Of a stretch of 64,000 nucleotides of DNA, positions 54,638-63,649 are shown one piece after another. This DNA comes from Paraburkholderia sp. Tr-20389 (GTDB taxonomy: Bacteria; Pseudomonadota; Gammaproteobacteria; Burkholderiales; Burkholderiaceae): positions 62,001 through 126,000 of the forward strand of contig NZ_JAAGPD010000001.1 in the NCBI RefSeq assembly GCF_017104565.1, read 5' to 3'. Numbering within the stretch: the first letter of the stretch is position 1; each line of letters opens with the position of its first letter. Made by a program: the position numbers and the translations under genes. Under the pieces are notes generated by a model that worked only from the letters and a program-made list of their open reading frames with translations, was not told the DNA's origin and ran no database searches.

Positions 54638-55564
54638 ATGACGCCGCCCGATTTACCCGACCTCAAGCTGTTGCAGCTTTTCGACCTGCTGTACGACATG
54701 CGTAGCGTTACGCGCGTCGCGGAGCAGCTCGGGCAAAGCCAGCCGACCATCAGCATCTGGCTCGGACGTTTGCGCGAGACGCTGCAGGATCCGCTCTTCA
54801 TCCGTACGCCCGGCGGCATGGCGCCGACGCCGCAGGCCGATGCGCTGATCGGGCCGTGCCGCGAGATTCTGGAGTCGCTACGGCGCTTCGTCGCGTGGGA
54901 AATCGAATTCGATCCGTCCACTGCGCAGCGGCGGTTTCGCATCTGCATGACGGATGCGAGCCACATCACGCTGTTGCCGAGACTGCTCGCACATGTGCGT
55001 GCGCAGGCGCCCGGCATCCGGCTGGACGCGGCGCGCATCGACGGCAACACGGAACGCGCGCTGGAGTCGGGCGAGGCCGATCTCGCGATCGGTTACGTGC
55101 CCTGGCTGAGCGGCGGCATCTATCAGCAGCAGCTGTATCAGCAGGACTGGGTGTGTCTCACCAACCGGCATCACGCGAAGATTCGCGCGCGGCTCAGCTT
55201 GAAGCAGTACCGCTCCGAAGGGCACGTGGTGATCGAATCGGGCACGGGCGCCCAACTGCTCGAACAGGCGCTGGCGCGCGAGCGTGTCGAGCGCGACGTG
55301 GTGCTGCAATTACCGGGATTCCTCGGACTGGGAACGATCGTCCAGACCACCGACCTGATCGCCACGCTGCCGCGCCACATCGGCGAGACGCTTGCGCAGG
55401 CCAGCGACCTCGCTGTCCATGCCTGCCCGGTTCCCGTCGAAGGATTCGCGGTGCGGCAGCACTGGCACGCCCGCTATCACCACGAAGCCGGCAACCGCTG
55501 GCTGCGCGGCGTGGTGATGCAGCTTTTCGGCAGCAGCGGGATCCCCGCACGGCAGACTGGCTAA
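54638..55564 (+). CDS. LysR-family transcriptional regulator
   Basis: 308 residues: LKLLQLFDLLYDMRSVTRVAEQLGQSQPTISIWLGRLRETLQDPLFIRTPGG is the wHTH of an aromatic-acid-type LTTR, followed by an effector domain. It is divergent from the six-gene catabolic operon (117 nt between starts) and is its likely regulator. Confidence 0.93.
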   Translation: MTPPDLPDLKLLQLFDLLYDMRSVTRVAEQLGQSQPTISIWLGRLRETLQDPLFIRTPGGMAPTPQADALIGPCREILESLRRFVAWEIEFDPSTAQRRFRICMTDASHITLLPRLLAHVRAQAPGIRLDAARIDGNTERALESGEADLAIGYVPWLSGGIYQQQLYQQDWVCLTNRHHAKIRARLSLKQYRSEGHVVIESGTGAQLLEQALARERVERDVVLQLPGFLGLGTIVQTTDLIATLPRHIGETLAQASDLAVHACPVPVEGFAVRQHWHARYHHEAGNRWLRGVVMQLFGSSGIPARQTG

Positions 55565-55627
55565 GCGCCGGACACGCCCGGCCGGCTGTCGCAAAGCCTC
55601 GCTCCGAACCCGGAGAAACCCTCAGAG

Positions 55628-55665
55628 CGTTCGATCATCGCGCAGTTGTGCGCGATGATCGAACG
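55628..55665. promoter_or_regulatory. Perfect 17-bp inverted repeat with 4-nt loop
   Basis: CGTTCGATCATCGCGCA, loop GTTG, then its exact reverse complement. It lies in the 204-nt gap between LysR and the MHS symporter, 103 nt before the symporter ATG. Neither strand shows a T-tract, so it is either a terminator of LysR without U-run or an operator for the symporter. Confidence 0.75.
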
Positions 55666-55768
55666 AAAAGGTGTATCGTTCGCTTGTGTATAAGGGCCGC
55701 GGGGCGCTACTCTGCGGTCCATCTGGTGACATCTGGGTGTCGCCAGCCTACAAAGCTAGGAGACAACC

Positions 55769-57154
55769 ATGACCGCAGTCCCGGCTCACGAGCCACACGG
55801 TAAGCACCAGTCGAAGAAGGCCGCCGCCAGCGGCTGGATCGGCTCGGCGCTCGAGTACTACGACTTCTTCATCTACGCGACCGCTTCGGCACTGATCTTT
55901 CCGCAGATCTTCTTTGCGAAGGGCAACGCGACGACGGCGATCGTCGCATCGCTGGCAACGTATGGCGTGGGCTACGTGGCGCGTCCGATCGGCGCGTTCG
56001 TGCTGGGTCACCTCGGCGACACGCACGGCCGCAAGAACGTGCTGCTGTGGTGCATGTTCATGATGGGCTTTTCGACGATCGGCGTCGGCCTGCTGCCGAC
56101 CTACGCTCAGGTCGGCGTGCTGGCGCCCGTGCTGCTCGTGGTTCTGCGTCTGGTGCAAGGCTTCGCGGTTGCAGGCGAAATCTCCGGCGCGAGTTCGATG
56201 ATTCTGGAGCATGCGCCGTTCGGCCGTCGCGGCTTCTATTCGAGCTTCACGCTGCAAGGCGTGCAGGCCGGGCAGATTCTCGCCGCAGCCGTGTTCCTGC
56301 CGCTCGCGCACTACATGCCCGCGGATCAGTTCAACACATGGGGCTGGCGCATTCCGTTCCTTCTGAGCTTCGTGGTGATCATCGCGGGCTGGATCATCCG
56401 CCGCAAGGTCGACGAAACGCCTGCGTTCAAGGAAGAAGGCAAACGCGAGTCGCGTCCGCGCTCGCCCGTGGTCGACGCGTTCAAGTACAGCTCGCCGAAC
56501 ATGCTGCGCGTGGTGTGTATGTCGCTGATGAACGTGATCCCGGTCGTCGCGACGATCTTCGGTGCGGCGTATGCAGTGCAGCCGGCTTACGGCATCGGTT
56601 TCGCGAAGGATGTCTACCTGTGGATCCCCGTGGTCGGCAACATCGTCGCGGTGGTGGTGATTCCGTATGTCGGCAATCTGTCGGACAAGATCGGCCGCAA
56701 GCCGCCGATGATCGTCGGTTCGCTGCTGGCCGGCGTGCTCGCGTTCGCTTATCTCTACGCGATCAGCATCCACAACGTACCGTTGGCGTTCGTGATGTCG
56801 CTGCTGATGTGGGGCGTGGTGTACCAGGGCTACAACGCGGTGTTCCCGAGCTTCTACCCGGAACTGTTCCCGACGCGCACCCGCGTTTCGGCGATGGCGA
56901 TTGCACAGAACGTCGGCACGGCGATTACCGCGATGCTGCCGGCCCTGTTCACGGCCGTCGCGCCTCCGGGATCGACGAACATCTGGTTGACCGTCGGCGG
57001 CCTCGCATTTGCCGTCACCGTGATCGCCTCGCTGGCTGCATTGAGCGCCCGCGAAACCTACCGCGTCCATATGAACGATCTGGGCCAACCGGACGCAAAG
57101 CCGGTGGACAAGAGCGAGTACGACCGCCTGCGGGCCGACGGATTCGCCCACTGA
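55769..57154 (+). CDS. MHS-family metabolite:H+ symporter (MFS), shikimate-type
   Basis: 461 residues, 12 helices. The start SGWIGSALEYYDFFIYATASALIFPQIFF and GHLGDTHGRKNVLLWCMFMMG are the MHS (metabolite:H+ symporter) signature; members carry shikimate, citrate, alpha-ketoglutarate or proline betaine. The adjacent AroE-like gene and the AroQ/AroE cluster point to shikimate or quinate. AGGAGA precedes the ATG. Confidence 0.9.
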   Translation: MTAVPAHEPHGKHQSKKAAASGWIGSALEYYDFFIYATASALIFPQIFFAKGNATTAIVASLATYGVGYVARPIGAFVLGHLGDTHGRKNVLLWCMFMMGFSTIGVGLLPTYAQVGVLAPVLLVVLRLVQGFAVAGEISGASSMILEHAPFGRRGFYSSFTLQGVQAGQILAAAVFLPLAHYMPADQFNTWGWRIPFLLSFVVIIAGWIIRRKVDETPAFKEEGKRESRPRSPVVDAFKYSSPNMLRVVCMSLMNVIPVVATIFGAAYAVQPAYGIGFAKDVYLWIPVVGNIVAVVVIPYVGNLSDKIGRKPPMIVGSLLAGVLAFAYLYAISIHNVPLAFVMSLLMWGVVYQGYNAVFPSFYPELFPTRTRVSAMAIAQNVGTAITAMLPALFTAVAPPGSTNIWLTVGGLAFAVTVIASLAALSARETYRVHMNDLGQPDAKPVDKSEYDRLRADGFAH

Positions 57155-57188
57155 ACCAACATAGCCGTTCGAGAGAGCACCCCTGACC

Positions 57189-58022
57189 ATGATTTCTGGA
57201 AAAACCACCCTCATCGCGCACATCGGTTTTCCGACCGAGAGCTTCAAGTCGCCGATGATCTACAACCCGTGGTTCGAGCAGAAGGGTATCGATGCCGTCG
57301 TCGTGCCGATGGGCGTCAAGCCGGAAGATTACGAGCAGAGCTTCGAGTCGATCTTCCGCTTCACCAATCTGCGTGGGGCGCTCATCACGATGCCGCACAA
57401 GGTGACGACGGTCGGACTGGTCGATGAAGTCACGCCCGCCGTGCGCATCGCGGGTGCCTGCAACGCGGTGCTCAGGCGCGCCGACGGCACGCTGCTCGGC
57501 GATCAGTTCGACGGCGCCGGTTTCGTGCGCGGCGTGTTGCGCAAGGGGCGGCAACTGAAGGGCGCGCGCGTGCTGGTGTCGGGCTCGGGCGGTGTGGGCT
57601 CGGCGATCGCGGCATCGCTGGCGGCCGCCGAAGTCGGCGAACTGGCGCTGTTCGATATGCGCGCCGACTCCGCGGAAGGGCTCGCGCAGCGGCTGCGCGA
57701 AAACTATCCGGCGCTGACGGTGCGCACGGGCTCGAACGATCCGGACGGCTACGACGTCGTCGTGAATGCGACGCCCATGGGCATGAAGGACGGCGATCCG
57801 CTGCCATTCGACGTCGCGCGTATTTCGCCGGGATGCTTCGTCGGCGAGGTCGTGATGAAGTCGGAGTACACGCCGTTCCTGCGCGCCGCGCTCGACAAGG
57901 GCTGTGAAGTGCAGGTCGGCACCGACATGCTGTTCGAGATGATCCCCGCGTATCTGGAGTTCTTCGGCTTCGGCACTGCGACGCCCGAAGAATTGCGCAG
58001 CGCTTCGACCATCGCGTACTGA
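57189..58022 (+). CDS. Shikimate dehydrogenase-like protein (second AroE paralog)
   Basis: 277 residues. The substrate motif is IGFPTESFKSPMIYN, catalytic Lys in ITMPHK and Asp in DQFDGAGF, with a Rossmann GARVLVSGSGGVGSAIAASLA. The divergence from the AroE at 50665 suggests another substrate, for example quinate or an aminoshikimate-like acid. It follows the MHS symporter by 34 nt, so they form an operon. Confidence 0.88.
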   Translation: MISGKTTLIAHIGFPTESFKSPMIYNPWFEQKGIDAVVVPMGVKPEDYEQSFESIFRFTNLRGALITMPHKVTTVGLVDEVTPAVRIAGACNAVLRRADGTLLGDQFDGAGFVRGVLRKGRQLKGARVLVSGSGGVGSAIAASLAAAEVGELALFDMRADSAEGLAQRLRENYPALTVRTGSNDPDGYDVVVNATPMGMKDGDPLPFDVARISPGCFVGEVVMKSEYTPFLRAALDKGCEVQVGTDMLFEMIPAYLEFFGFGTATPEELRSASTIAY

Positions 58023-58134
58023 GTTTTTTCTTCACGCTTCATGGCGGCAAGCAGTGTGTCTGCGTGCGAAACGATCGCGCGGGACGTACTGCTTGCCGCT
58101 TGCGTTTACGGCCGCTTCAACGCTTATGGCCGCG

Positions 58135-58635
58135 TCAATCGACGACGGCCACGATATTCACGGTTCCTTGCCTCGCCATCTTCGCGTATGGACACAGGCG
58201 CTCGGTGTTGCGCACGAGTTCTTCCACTACCGCTCTCTCGACACCCGGAATCCGCACGCGCACATCGATGACGAGTGCGTAGCCGCCGTCCATCGGATCG
58301 CGGCCGAACGCAACTTGCACGTCGACGGCGATAGCGTCGGGTTCCATGCCGATGCGTTTGCCGAGCAGGTTCAATGCGCCGTGAAAGCAGCCCGCAAAAC
58401 CTGCGGCGAACAGTTGCTCGGGATTGGTCCCATCGCCGGAGCCGCCGAGTTCTTTGGGCAGACGCAATTCCAGATCGAGGTTGCCGTCGTTCGAGCGCGC
58501 GACGCCTGACGCGCGGCCATGTCCCGTCTCGCCGCCCGAAACGGTGACGGTGGTTGTGTACAACGGCTTGAATTCGCGGCCGCGATACCGGTCGAGTAGG
58601 GAAAGCGGGGGCGCTTCCAGCTTGTTGTTGTTCAT
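58135..58635 (-). CDS. ohr: Organic hydroperoxide resistance protein (Ohr/OsmC family)
   Basis: 166 residues, slightly longer than the usual 140. Redox cysteines are in AAGFAGCFHGALN and RLCPYAKMAR, the typical Ohr pair, and the start LYTTTVTVSGG matches. Reduces organic hydroperoxides with a dithiol. A TetR gene lies divergently at 58923 and may regulate it instead of the usual MarR-type OhrR. Confidence 0.92.
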   Translation of the reverse strand: MNNNKLEAPPLSLLDRYRGREFKPLYTTTVTVSGGETGHGRASGVARSNDGNLDLELRLPKELGGSGDGTNPEQLFAAGFAGCFHGALNLLGKRIGMEPDAIAVDVQVAFGRDPMDGGYALVIDVRVRIPGVERAVVEELVRNTERLCPYAKMARQGTVNIVAVVD

Positions 58636-58922
58636 GGAACACTCTCGGGCTTGGCGACGAACGTCTCGATCTGCAACGCGACGATTCGAAGCCGGTGTTA
58701 CGGTGGCGCACCGCGTCAGCAGTGAACCCGTCTCGATGTTAGGCGACCCAGAACGCGAGCGGTAGATTCACACAGGGAATCACGGTGTTGCCCGATTCGC
58801 GTCAATCGCGCGATGCCTCACCCATGCAGGATGCGCGGCGAAGCGATTTCATTTGCGCTTGACCCGTAGAATGGTTGCCGCCACCCGGCTTGTCGGGCGC
58901 GCGACTCGAAAGGGAAACAGCA

Positions 58923-59534
58923 ATGAACGAGCGGACACCGCACAAGCGATTGCGGCCCCGTAAAACACCCACGCAGTCCCGCGCGGAAGAGACGGTCGCA
59001 TCGATCATCGAGGCCGCCGCGCAGATTCTCGAGACCGAAGGGTTCGATGGATTCAACACGAACGCGGTCGCGGCGCGGGCAGGTGTCAGTATCGGCTCGC
59101 TCTATCAATACTTTCCGGGCAAGGATGCGTTGACGGTCGCGCTGATCCGCCGCGAAACGCAGCGCTTTCACGAAGACGTGGCCGTCGCGCTCACCCAGCG
59201 TAGCGGCAAGGCCGCGCTCGAATATCTGATCGGCGCGGCCGTGCGTCAGCAATTGCAGCGGCCACGACTCGCGCGGCTGCTCGATATCGAAGAGGGCCGG
59301 CCTGCTGTGCGCGGCGAAGTGGCCAAGCCGGAGCTGGAGCGCATGGCGACCGACATCATCAAACGCGCGATTCCTCGACACGCGTCTCCCGAAGTCGCGG
59401 CGGGCGATCTCTTCGCGATGGTCAGAGGCATGGTGGATGCCGCCGGCGAACGAGGGGAAACGGATATCGAGTACCTCGAATATCGCGTCAACGCGGCTGT
59501 TTTCGGTTATCTGTCGAAGACGGGTGCACGCTGA
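58923..59534 (+). CDS. TetR-family transcriptional regulator
   Basis: 203 residues. Helix-turn-helix: SIIEAAAQILETEGFDGFNTNAVAARAGVSIGSLYQYFPGKDALTVAL. The C-terminal ligand domain is unassigned. Start at 58923 with AGGGA; divergent from Ohr with 287 nt between. A regulator of ohr or of the VOC gene that follows. Confidence 0.92.
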   Translation: MNERTPHKRLRPRKTPTQSRAEETVASIIEAAAQILETEGFDGFNTNAVAARAGVSIGSLYQYFPGKDALTVALIRRETQRFHEDVAVALTQRSGKAALEYLIGAAVRQQLQRPRLARLLDIEEGRPAVRGEVAKPELERMATDIIKRAIPRHASPEVAAGDLFAMVRGMVDAAGERGETDIEYLEYRVNAAVFGYLSKTGAR

Positions 59535-59714
59535 ATGTGAGCAACGGAGTCGTCGCAATGGGTGGTTGTGACTCGAACCGCTCTACGCAAGCGGGTTTTG
59601 CATCCATCGGCATGCGAGCGCAATGCGAGTTGTCGAATGTGAGCTTCTACTTATATTCTGAAGTCCTCGGGCAAGCGTGGCATTGGGCCACCGCTACCGT
59701 AAGAGAGACCGACG

Positions 59715-60122
59715 ATGACCGACATGACTCAAAGCATGAAGCTCAATCACCTGAGCTTTCCCTCCGCCGATACGGCCGCGACCGCGCGATTCTTCGAGCA
59801 GTACCTGGGCTTTACGATCTCGGGCATGTGGGAACATTCGTACATATTGAAACGCCCCGGTTATGACGTGGTGATCGATCACGCCAGAGACGAAGTGCCC
59901 GCATGGCCCAAGAACTTTCACGTCGGCTTTGAACTACCGAGCCTCGAAGACGTACATGTGTTGTACGAGCGTTTCAAGGCGGACGGTGTCCACATGGAAA
60001 CGGCCATCTTCAACAATGGACGTGGCTCGCGTTTCTTCTGCCGTGCACCAGGCGGCGTGATGTTCGAAATGAACACGCGTTGCGATGCTGCGCCGGAATA
60101 TCGAGGTACATTCGATAACTGA
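59715..60122 (+). CDS. VOC/glyoxalase superfamily protein
   Basis: 135 residues with a single glyoxalase fold: LNHLSFPSADTAATARFFEQYLGF, PGYDVVIDHA, HVGFELPSLEDVHVLYERFKADG, FCRAPGGVMFEMNT. Likely a dioxygenase-like or resistance protein; the substrate is unknown. 180 nt after the TetR gene and ended by a strong terminator. Confidence 0.85.
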   Translation: MTDMTQSMKLNHLSFPSADTAATARFFEQYLGFTISGMWEHSYILKRPGYDVVIDHARDEVPAWPKNFHVGFELPSLEDVHVLYERFKADGVHMETAIFNNGRGSRFFCRAPGGVMFEMNTRCDAAPEYRGTFDN

Positions 60123-60238
60123 ATTTTCGGCTTGGTGTAGTGAAGAAACCCAACTCAAACAATTAGGCATCCGGAAGAAATAGCGCGGGGTCGTGCTCGT
60201 CTTCGTCTGGCGATACGAGTGGCAGCAAGCCGCAGAGG

Positions 60239-60270
60239 AAAGGAATGACACCTGTGTGTCATTCCTTTTT
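60239..60270 (+). terminator. Rho-independent terminator, 13-bp perfect stem
   Basis: AAAGGAATGACAC, loop CTGT, GTGTCATTCCTTT, then TT: a T5 run counting the stem. It ends the VOC transcript. The stop codon of the opposite-strand micro-protein gene lies in its second arm. Confidence 0.88.
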
Positions 60271-60450
60271 CGTCTTGTGCTCCTGGGGCAGCGGCTGCCG
60301 TTCGGCACCGCGTTGCGTCGGCGCACGTGTGCATGCGTCCGGGGGCGTTGGATCTGCTACGTCATTGCAGCAGCACGCATAAACCGGAAACCCATATGCG
60401 TTGGTGCGGACGACAGTCGTTGGCCCGTGCAGCGGACAAACCGCGTTCAT
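60259..60450 (-). CDS. Cysteine-rich micro-protein
   Basis: 63 residues: MNAVCPLHGPTTVVRTNAYG and VYACCCNDVADP; C-x-x-H and CCC suggest a small metal site. An AGGAGG ribosome site stands 4 nt before the ATG, which strongly supports translation. The gene ends in the terminator hairpin of its convergent neighbour. Family unknown. Confidence 0.65.
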   Translation of the reverse strand: MNAVCPLHGPTTVVRTNAYGFPVYACCCNDVADPTPPDACTRAPTQRGAERQPLPQEHKTKKE

Positions 60451-60559
60451 GGCGCCTCCTGCAATCGATCGGTCGACGCGTTCTATCGTACACGCGGCGC
60501 GCGAATTCGACATGGCAACGCCGCGTCGTGCGTGCATCCATCGTCGCGATAACCGCGCC

Positions 60560-60970
60560 TCAAGGCATCCTGAACCGTGAACGCGGAATCTCCGCGACTG
60601 CGGTGATCTCGATCATCAGATCGGGGTGATACAGCCGTTCGATCTGCACGGTGGTGGTGACTGGGTAGGGCACGCTGAAAAACTCCGCGCGGATATCGCC
60701 TGTGGTCATGAACGCGTCGATATCGATTGCATAGTGGACGAGGGACATCACGTCCGTCATCTCGCCGCCCATTGTCGCGAGCACGTCGCGGATATTTTCA
60801 AGGACTTTTCGGACCTGCGCACGCATGTCGCCGTGTCCTGTCACGCATCCATCGACGTCGAGCGACACCTGGCCCTTCAGATGCACGATCTGTCCATCGC
60901 CTTGCACGACGGCCATCGAGAACGCACCGAATGGTTGCCACACGCCAGCAGGATTGATCGCATTGACCAT
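60560..60970 (-). CDS. RidA/YjgF family protein lacking the key arginine
   Basis: 136 residues with the trimeric RidA fold (AINPAGVWQPFGAFSMAVVQGDGQIVHLKGQV; IRDVLATMGGEMTDVMSLVHYAID). The arginine needed for imine deamination, in YPARS of true RidA, is replaced: the stretch reads YPVTTTV. So it is probably not an active 2-aminoacrylate deaminase. Divergent from the PhzF gene. Confidence 0.88.
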   Translation of the reverse strand: MVNAINPAGVWQPFGAFSMAVVQGDGQIVHLKGQVSLDVDGCVTGHGDMRAQVRKVLENIRDVLATMGGEMTDVMSLVHYAIDIDAFMTTGDIRAEFFSVPYPVTTTVQIERLYHPDLMIEITAVAEIPRSRFRMP

Positions 60971-61055
60971 GGTTCGCGCCGTTGATTGAGGAAGCGTCGC
61001 GCTAGAGTAAGGGATAATTCACGCTCCCTGCAATTCGACAGCGACACCAACGACA

Positions 61056-61847
61056 ATGAAAACCCATCGCCTGCTTTGCTTCGGCCGTCACGACAAGAGT
61101 GGCAACGCGGCGCTCGTCGTCGAAGAGTCGGCGCTGTCTGAACCGGAACGGCTGACGTTCGCGCAGCAGCAGGACGCAAGCGCGACAGTATTCGTCGAAG
61201 CGAATGCCGCCGGCGACATGCAGCTCGACTTTTACTACCCGCATGCCCGCAGCCCGCTTTGTCTGCACGCGACGCTTGCGGCGAGCGCGGTGTTCTTCGA
61301 GCGCAATCCCGACGCTGAACGAATCCGCTGTGTCACGAGCATGCATCGGCAGACGCTGGAGGTCGAACGCGTTGCAGAGACCATTTTCATCGGCGTGAGC
61401 GCGCAGCCTTGCCCGGCATTGGCCGTCGATATCGCCGATACGGCGCAGTTGCTGCGCGTCGAACCGGTTGAACTGAAAGGCGTGCCTCGACTCGCATCGG
61501 TGGGCAGCGCGAAGCTGCTGGTCGAGATGGCTGATCCGTCCGTGCTGGCCGCGCTGCGCCCCGATCTCGCGGGCATTGCGGACTGGAGCCGCAAGCACGG
61601 CGTGTCGGGCATGTACGCGTATTGCCGCGTCGATGACAACGTCTACGCGGGGCGCAATTTCAATCATCTGCAGCCGCGTTTCGAAGATGCCGCGACGGGC
61701 GTGGCGGCAGGCGCGCTGGCTCTGTCACTGGAGCGGAGCATCACGCTGCTGCAAGGCGATGCGCTCGGCCAGCCGTGCACGATGCTGGCGCGCTATCGGG
61801 ACGGGGCCGTGCAAATCGGCGGACGAGCCGTCAGGTGCGCGGGCTGA
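61056..61847 (+). CDS. PhzF-family epimerase-like protein
   Basis: 263 residues of the PhzF/diaminopimelate-epimerase fold: HDKSGNAALVVEE, the QDASATVFVE stretch, ARSPLCLHATLAASAVFFE with the usual GHAT-like motif, and EDAATGVAAGALA near the end. These enzymes isomerise small acids. It starts 85 nt from the RidA gene on the opposite strand. Confidence 0.85.
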   Translation: MKTHRLLCFGRHDKSGNAALVVEESALSEPERLTFAQQQDASATVFVEANAAGDMQLDFYYPHARSPLCLHATLAASAVFFERNPDAERIRCVTSMHRQTLEVERVAETIFIGVSAQPCPALAVDIADTAQLLRVEPVELKGVPRLASVGSAKLLVEMADPSVLAALRPDLAGIADWSRKHGVSGMYAYCRVDDNVYAGRNFNHLQPRFEDAATGVAAGALALSLERSITLLQGDALGQPCTMLARYRDGAVQIGGRAVRCAG

Positions 61848-61869
61848 TCCGTTTCACTGCGGTGCAGAA

Positions 61870-63138
61870 TCATCCACTGAAAGACGACAACTCCATGCGC
61901 TTGCGCTGCAAAAAGCGCCGCACGGCCGGATCGCGTTCGAGGCCGATCGCGAGATCGTACGCACCGAGCGCTTCCGCCGTCGCGCCGGCGCGCGCCAGCA
62001 GATTGGCGCGCGCCGCCCAGTACGGCTGGTAATCGGCCAGGCGCGGATCTTCCGCATAAGGCGCGAGCGCGTCGAGCGCGGCCTGCGGGCCGTCGCGTTC
62101 GGCCAGCGCGAGCGCGCGGTTCACGGCGACCACGGGCGACGCCGCAATCGCGAGCAACGCATCGTAGAGTTGCACGACGTCGTCCCAGTTCGAACGACGG
62201 GTGCGGCAGCGATCCACGTGCGCCGACTGCAGCGCGGCCTCGATCTGAAACCGCCCGATGGCATTGAAACGGTTCGCGTGCCGCAGCAACGTATCGGCTG
62301 CGTCGATCATCGGCGTGTTCCATGTCGCCGGGTCCTGAGCCGACAGCGGCACATAGTCGCCCGCCGCATCGCGCCGCGCATCGCAACGCGCTTGCGCAAA
62401 CAGCATCAACGCAAGCAGGCCGAGCGCCTCGGGTTCGTCGGGCAGCAGTTCGACGAGCAGGTGCGCGAGAAACAGCGCTTCCGCCGTCAGATCGCGCCGC
62501 TCTGTATCGCCGCCCACAGGATCCGTCCAGCCTTCCGCATACGCCGCATAGACGGCTTCGAGCACGGCATCGAGCCGGCCGGGCCACTCCTCGCGCTCGG
62601 GCACACTGAACGGAATGCCCGCTTCGCGAATCTTGTTCTTGGCCCGAACAAGGCGCTTGCTCATCGCGGCTGGCGACATCAGGAACGCGGACGCAATCGT
62701 CTTCGCTTCGAGTCCCAGCACGACCTGCAGCATGAGTGGCGTGCGGATGGCGGCATCGAGTGCAGGGTGCGTGCACGCGAACAGCAGTGCAAGCCGTCCG
62801 TCGGGCAGCGCGCCAGGATCATGCTCGTCAATCTCGTCGGTGAGAATCGCGAGCTGGTTCGTTACCTCGTCGCCGACGCGGCGATGGCGCGCGCCGTCGA
62901 TCGCCCGGCGGCGCGCCACCGTCATCAGCCATGCTTCGGGATTCGCGGGGCAGCCGCGCGCCGGCCAGTCGGCGAGCGCGGCCGCAAATGCGTCGGCGAG
63001 CGCGTCTTCGGCTGCGGCGATGTCGCGTGTGCGCATCGCCAGCAGCGCGACCAGCTTGCCGTAACTGCGGCGGGCGACCGCTTCGGCGACGGCCCGCGCA
63101 GCGGCGTCACCGTCGCGGCCGTCGCCGGACGAAGTCAT
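61870..63138 (-). CDS. ECF42-type RNA polymerase sigma factor with TPR-like C-terminal domain
   Basis: 422 residues. Residues 1-170 hold sigma region 2 and 4 (YGKLVALLAMRTRDIAAAEDALADAFAAALADWP, MSPAAMSKRLVRAKNKI). The long C-terminal part carries the VAVNRALALAERDGP block and TPR-like helices, as in ECF42/SigJ-like sigma factors. No anti-sigma factor lies near. It overlaps a DGPF protein gene by 4 nt, the usual ECF42 partner. Confidence 0.93.
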   Translation of the reverse strand: MTSSGDGRDGDAAARAVAEAVARRSYGKLVALLAMRTRDIAAAEDALADAFAAALADWPARGCPANPEAWLMTVARRRAIDGARHRRVGDEVTNQLAILTDEIDEHDPGALPDGRLALLFACTHPALDAAIRTPLMLQVVLGLEAKTIASAFLMSPAAMSKRLVRAKNKIREAGIPFSVPEREEWPGRLDAVLEAVYAAYAEGWTDPVGGDTERRDLTAEALFLAHLLVELLPDEPEALGLLALMLFAQARCDARRDAAGDYVPLSAQDPATWNTPMIDAADTLLRHANRFNAIGRFQIEAALQSAHVDRCRTRRSNWDDVVQLYDALLAIAASPVVAVNRALALAERDGPQAALDALAPYAEDPRLADYQPYWAARANLLARAGATAEALGAYDLAIGLERDPAVRRFLQRKRMELSSFSG

Positions 63139-63506
63139 GTCGCAGACGGCGCGTCGTAAGGGGCCGTCCAGACCGGGCGCACTTCCATTGCGCCGTGCGC
63201 CGCGCCGGGACAACGCGACGCCCACGCGATCGCCGCGTCCAGATTCGGGACGTCGATCAGGTAGTAGCCGGCGAGCTGCTCCTTCGAATCGGAGAACGGT
63301 CCGTCGAGCACCTGCGGTTTGGCATCCACAAGGCGCACCGTCGTGGCCGTGTTCGAGTGCTGCAGCCGGTTGGCGCCGACCAGCGCGCCCGCCTTGCTCA
63401 ACGATTCGGTATACGCGTGATACGCCGCGACGCCTTGCTGCCGCTCGCTGTCCGTCATCTGGTTCCAGCGGGTTTCTTCCGAATAGATCATCAACAGATA
63501 TTGCAT
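63135..63506 (-). CDS. YciI/DGPF-domain protein, ECF42 partner
   Basis: 123 residues: MQYLLMIYSEETRW start and the DGPF motif in LDGPFSDSKEQLAGYYLIDV. It is the standard neighbour of ECF42 sigma factors. I chose ATG 63506, which has GGAGG 5 nt upstream, over the ORF start at 63521. Function unknown, perhaps a small-molecule or oxidative-stress sensor. Confidence 0.92.
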   Translation of the reverse strand: MQYLLMIYSEETRWNQMTDSERQQGVAAYHAYTESLSKAGALVGANRLQHSNTATTVRLVDAKPQVLDGPFSDSKEQLAGYYLIDVPNLDAAIAWASRCPGAAHGAMEVRPVWTAPYDAPSAT

Positions 63507-63649
63507 GTGAGCCTCCGTCATGGGGTTGAGGCGGGCAATTGCATCGAGCCGCCATCACAATGACGCGCGGGCCGTAGGCTGACGGACAGGCCGCGTCGAA
63601 AAAATTGCGGAAGATGCAATTGCAATCGCCCGACTCGCGATCCGGATGC

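Noticed and set aside
55748-57247. A 499-codon minus-strand frame across the MHS symporter
   Set aside because: Antisense to a well-supported transporter gene and of the same Arg/His-rich shadow type.
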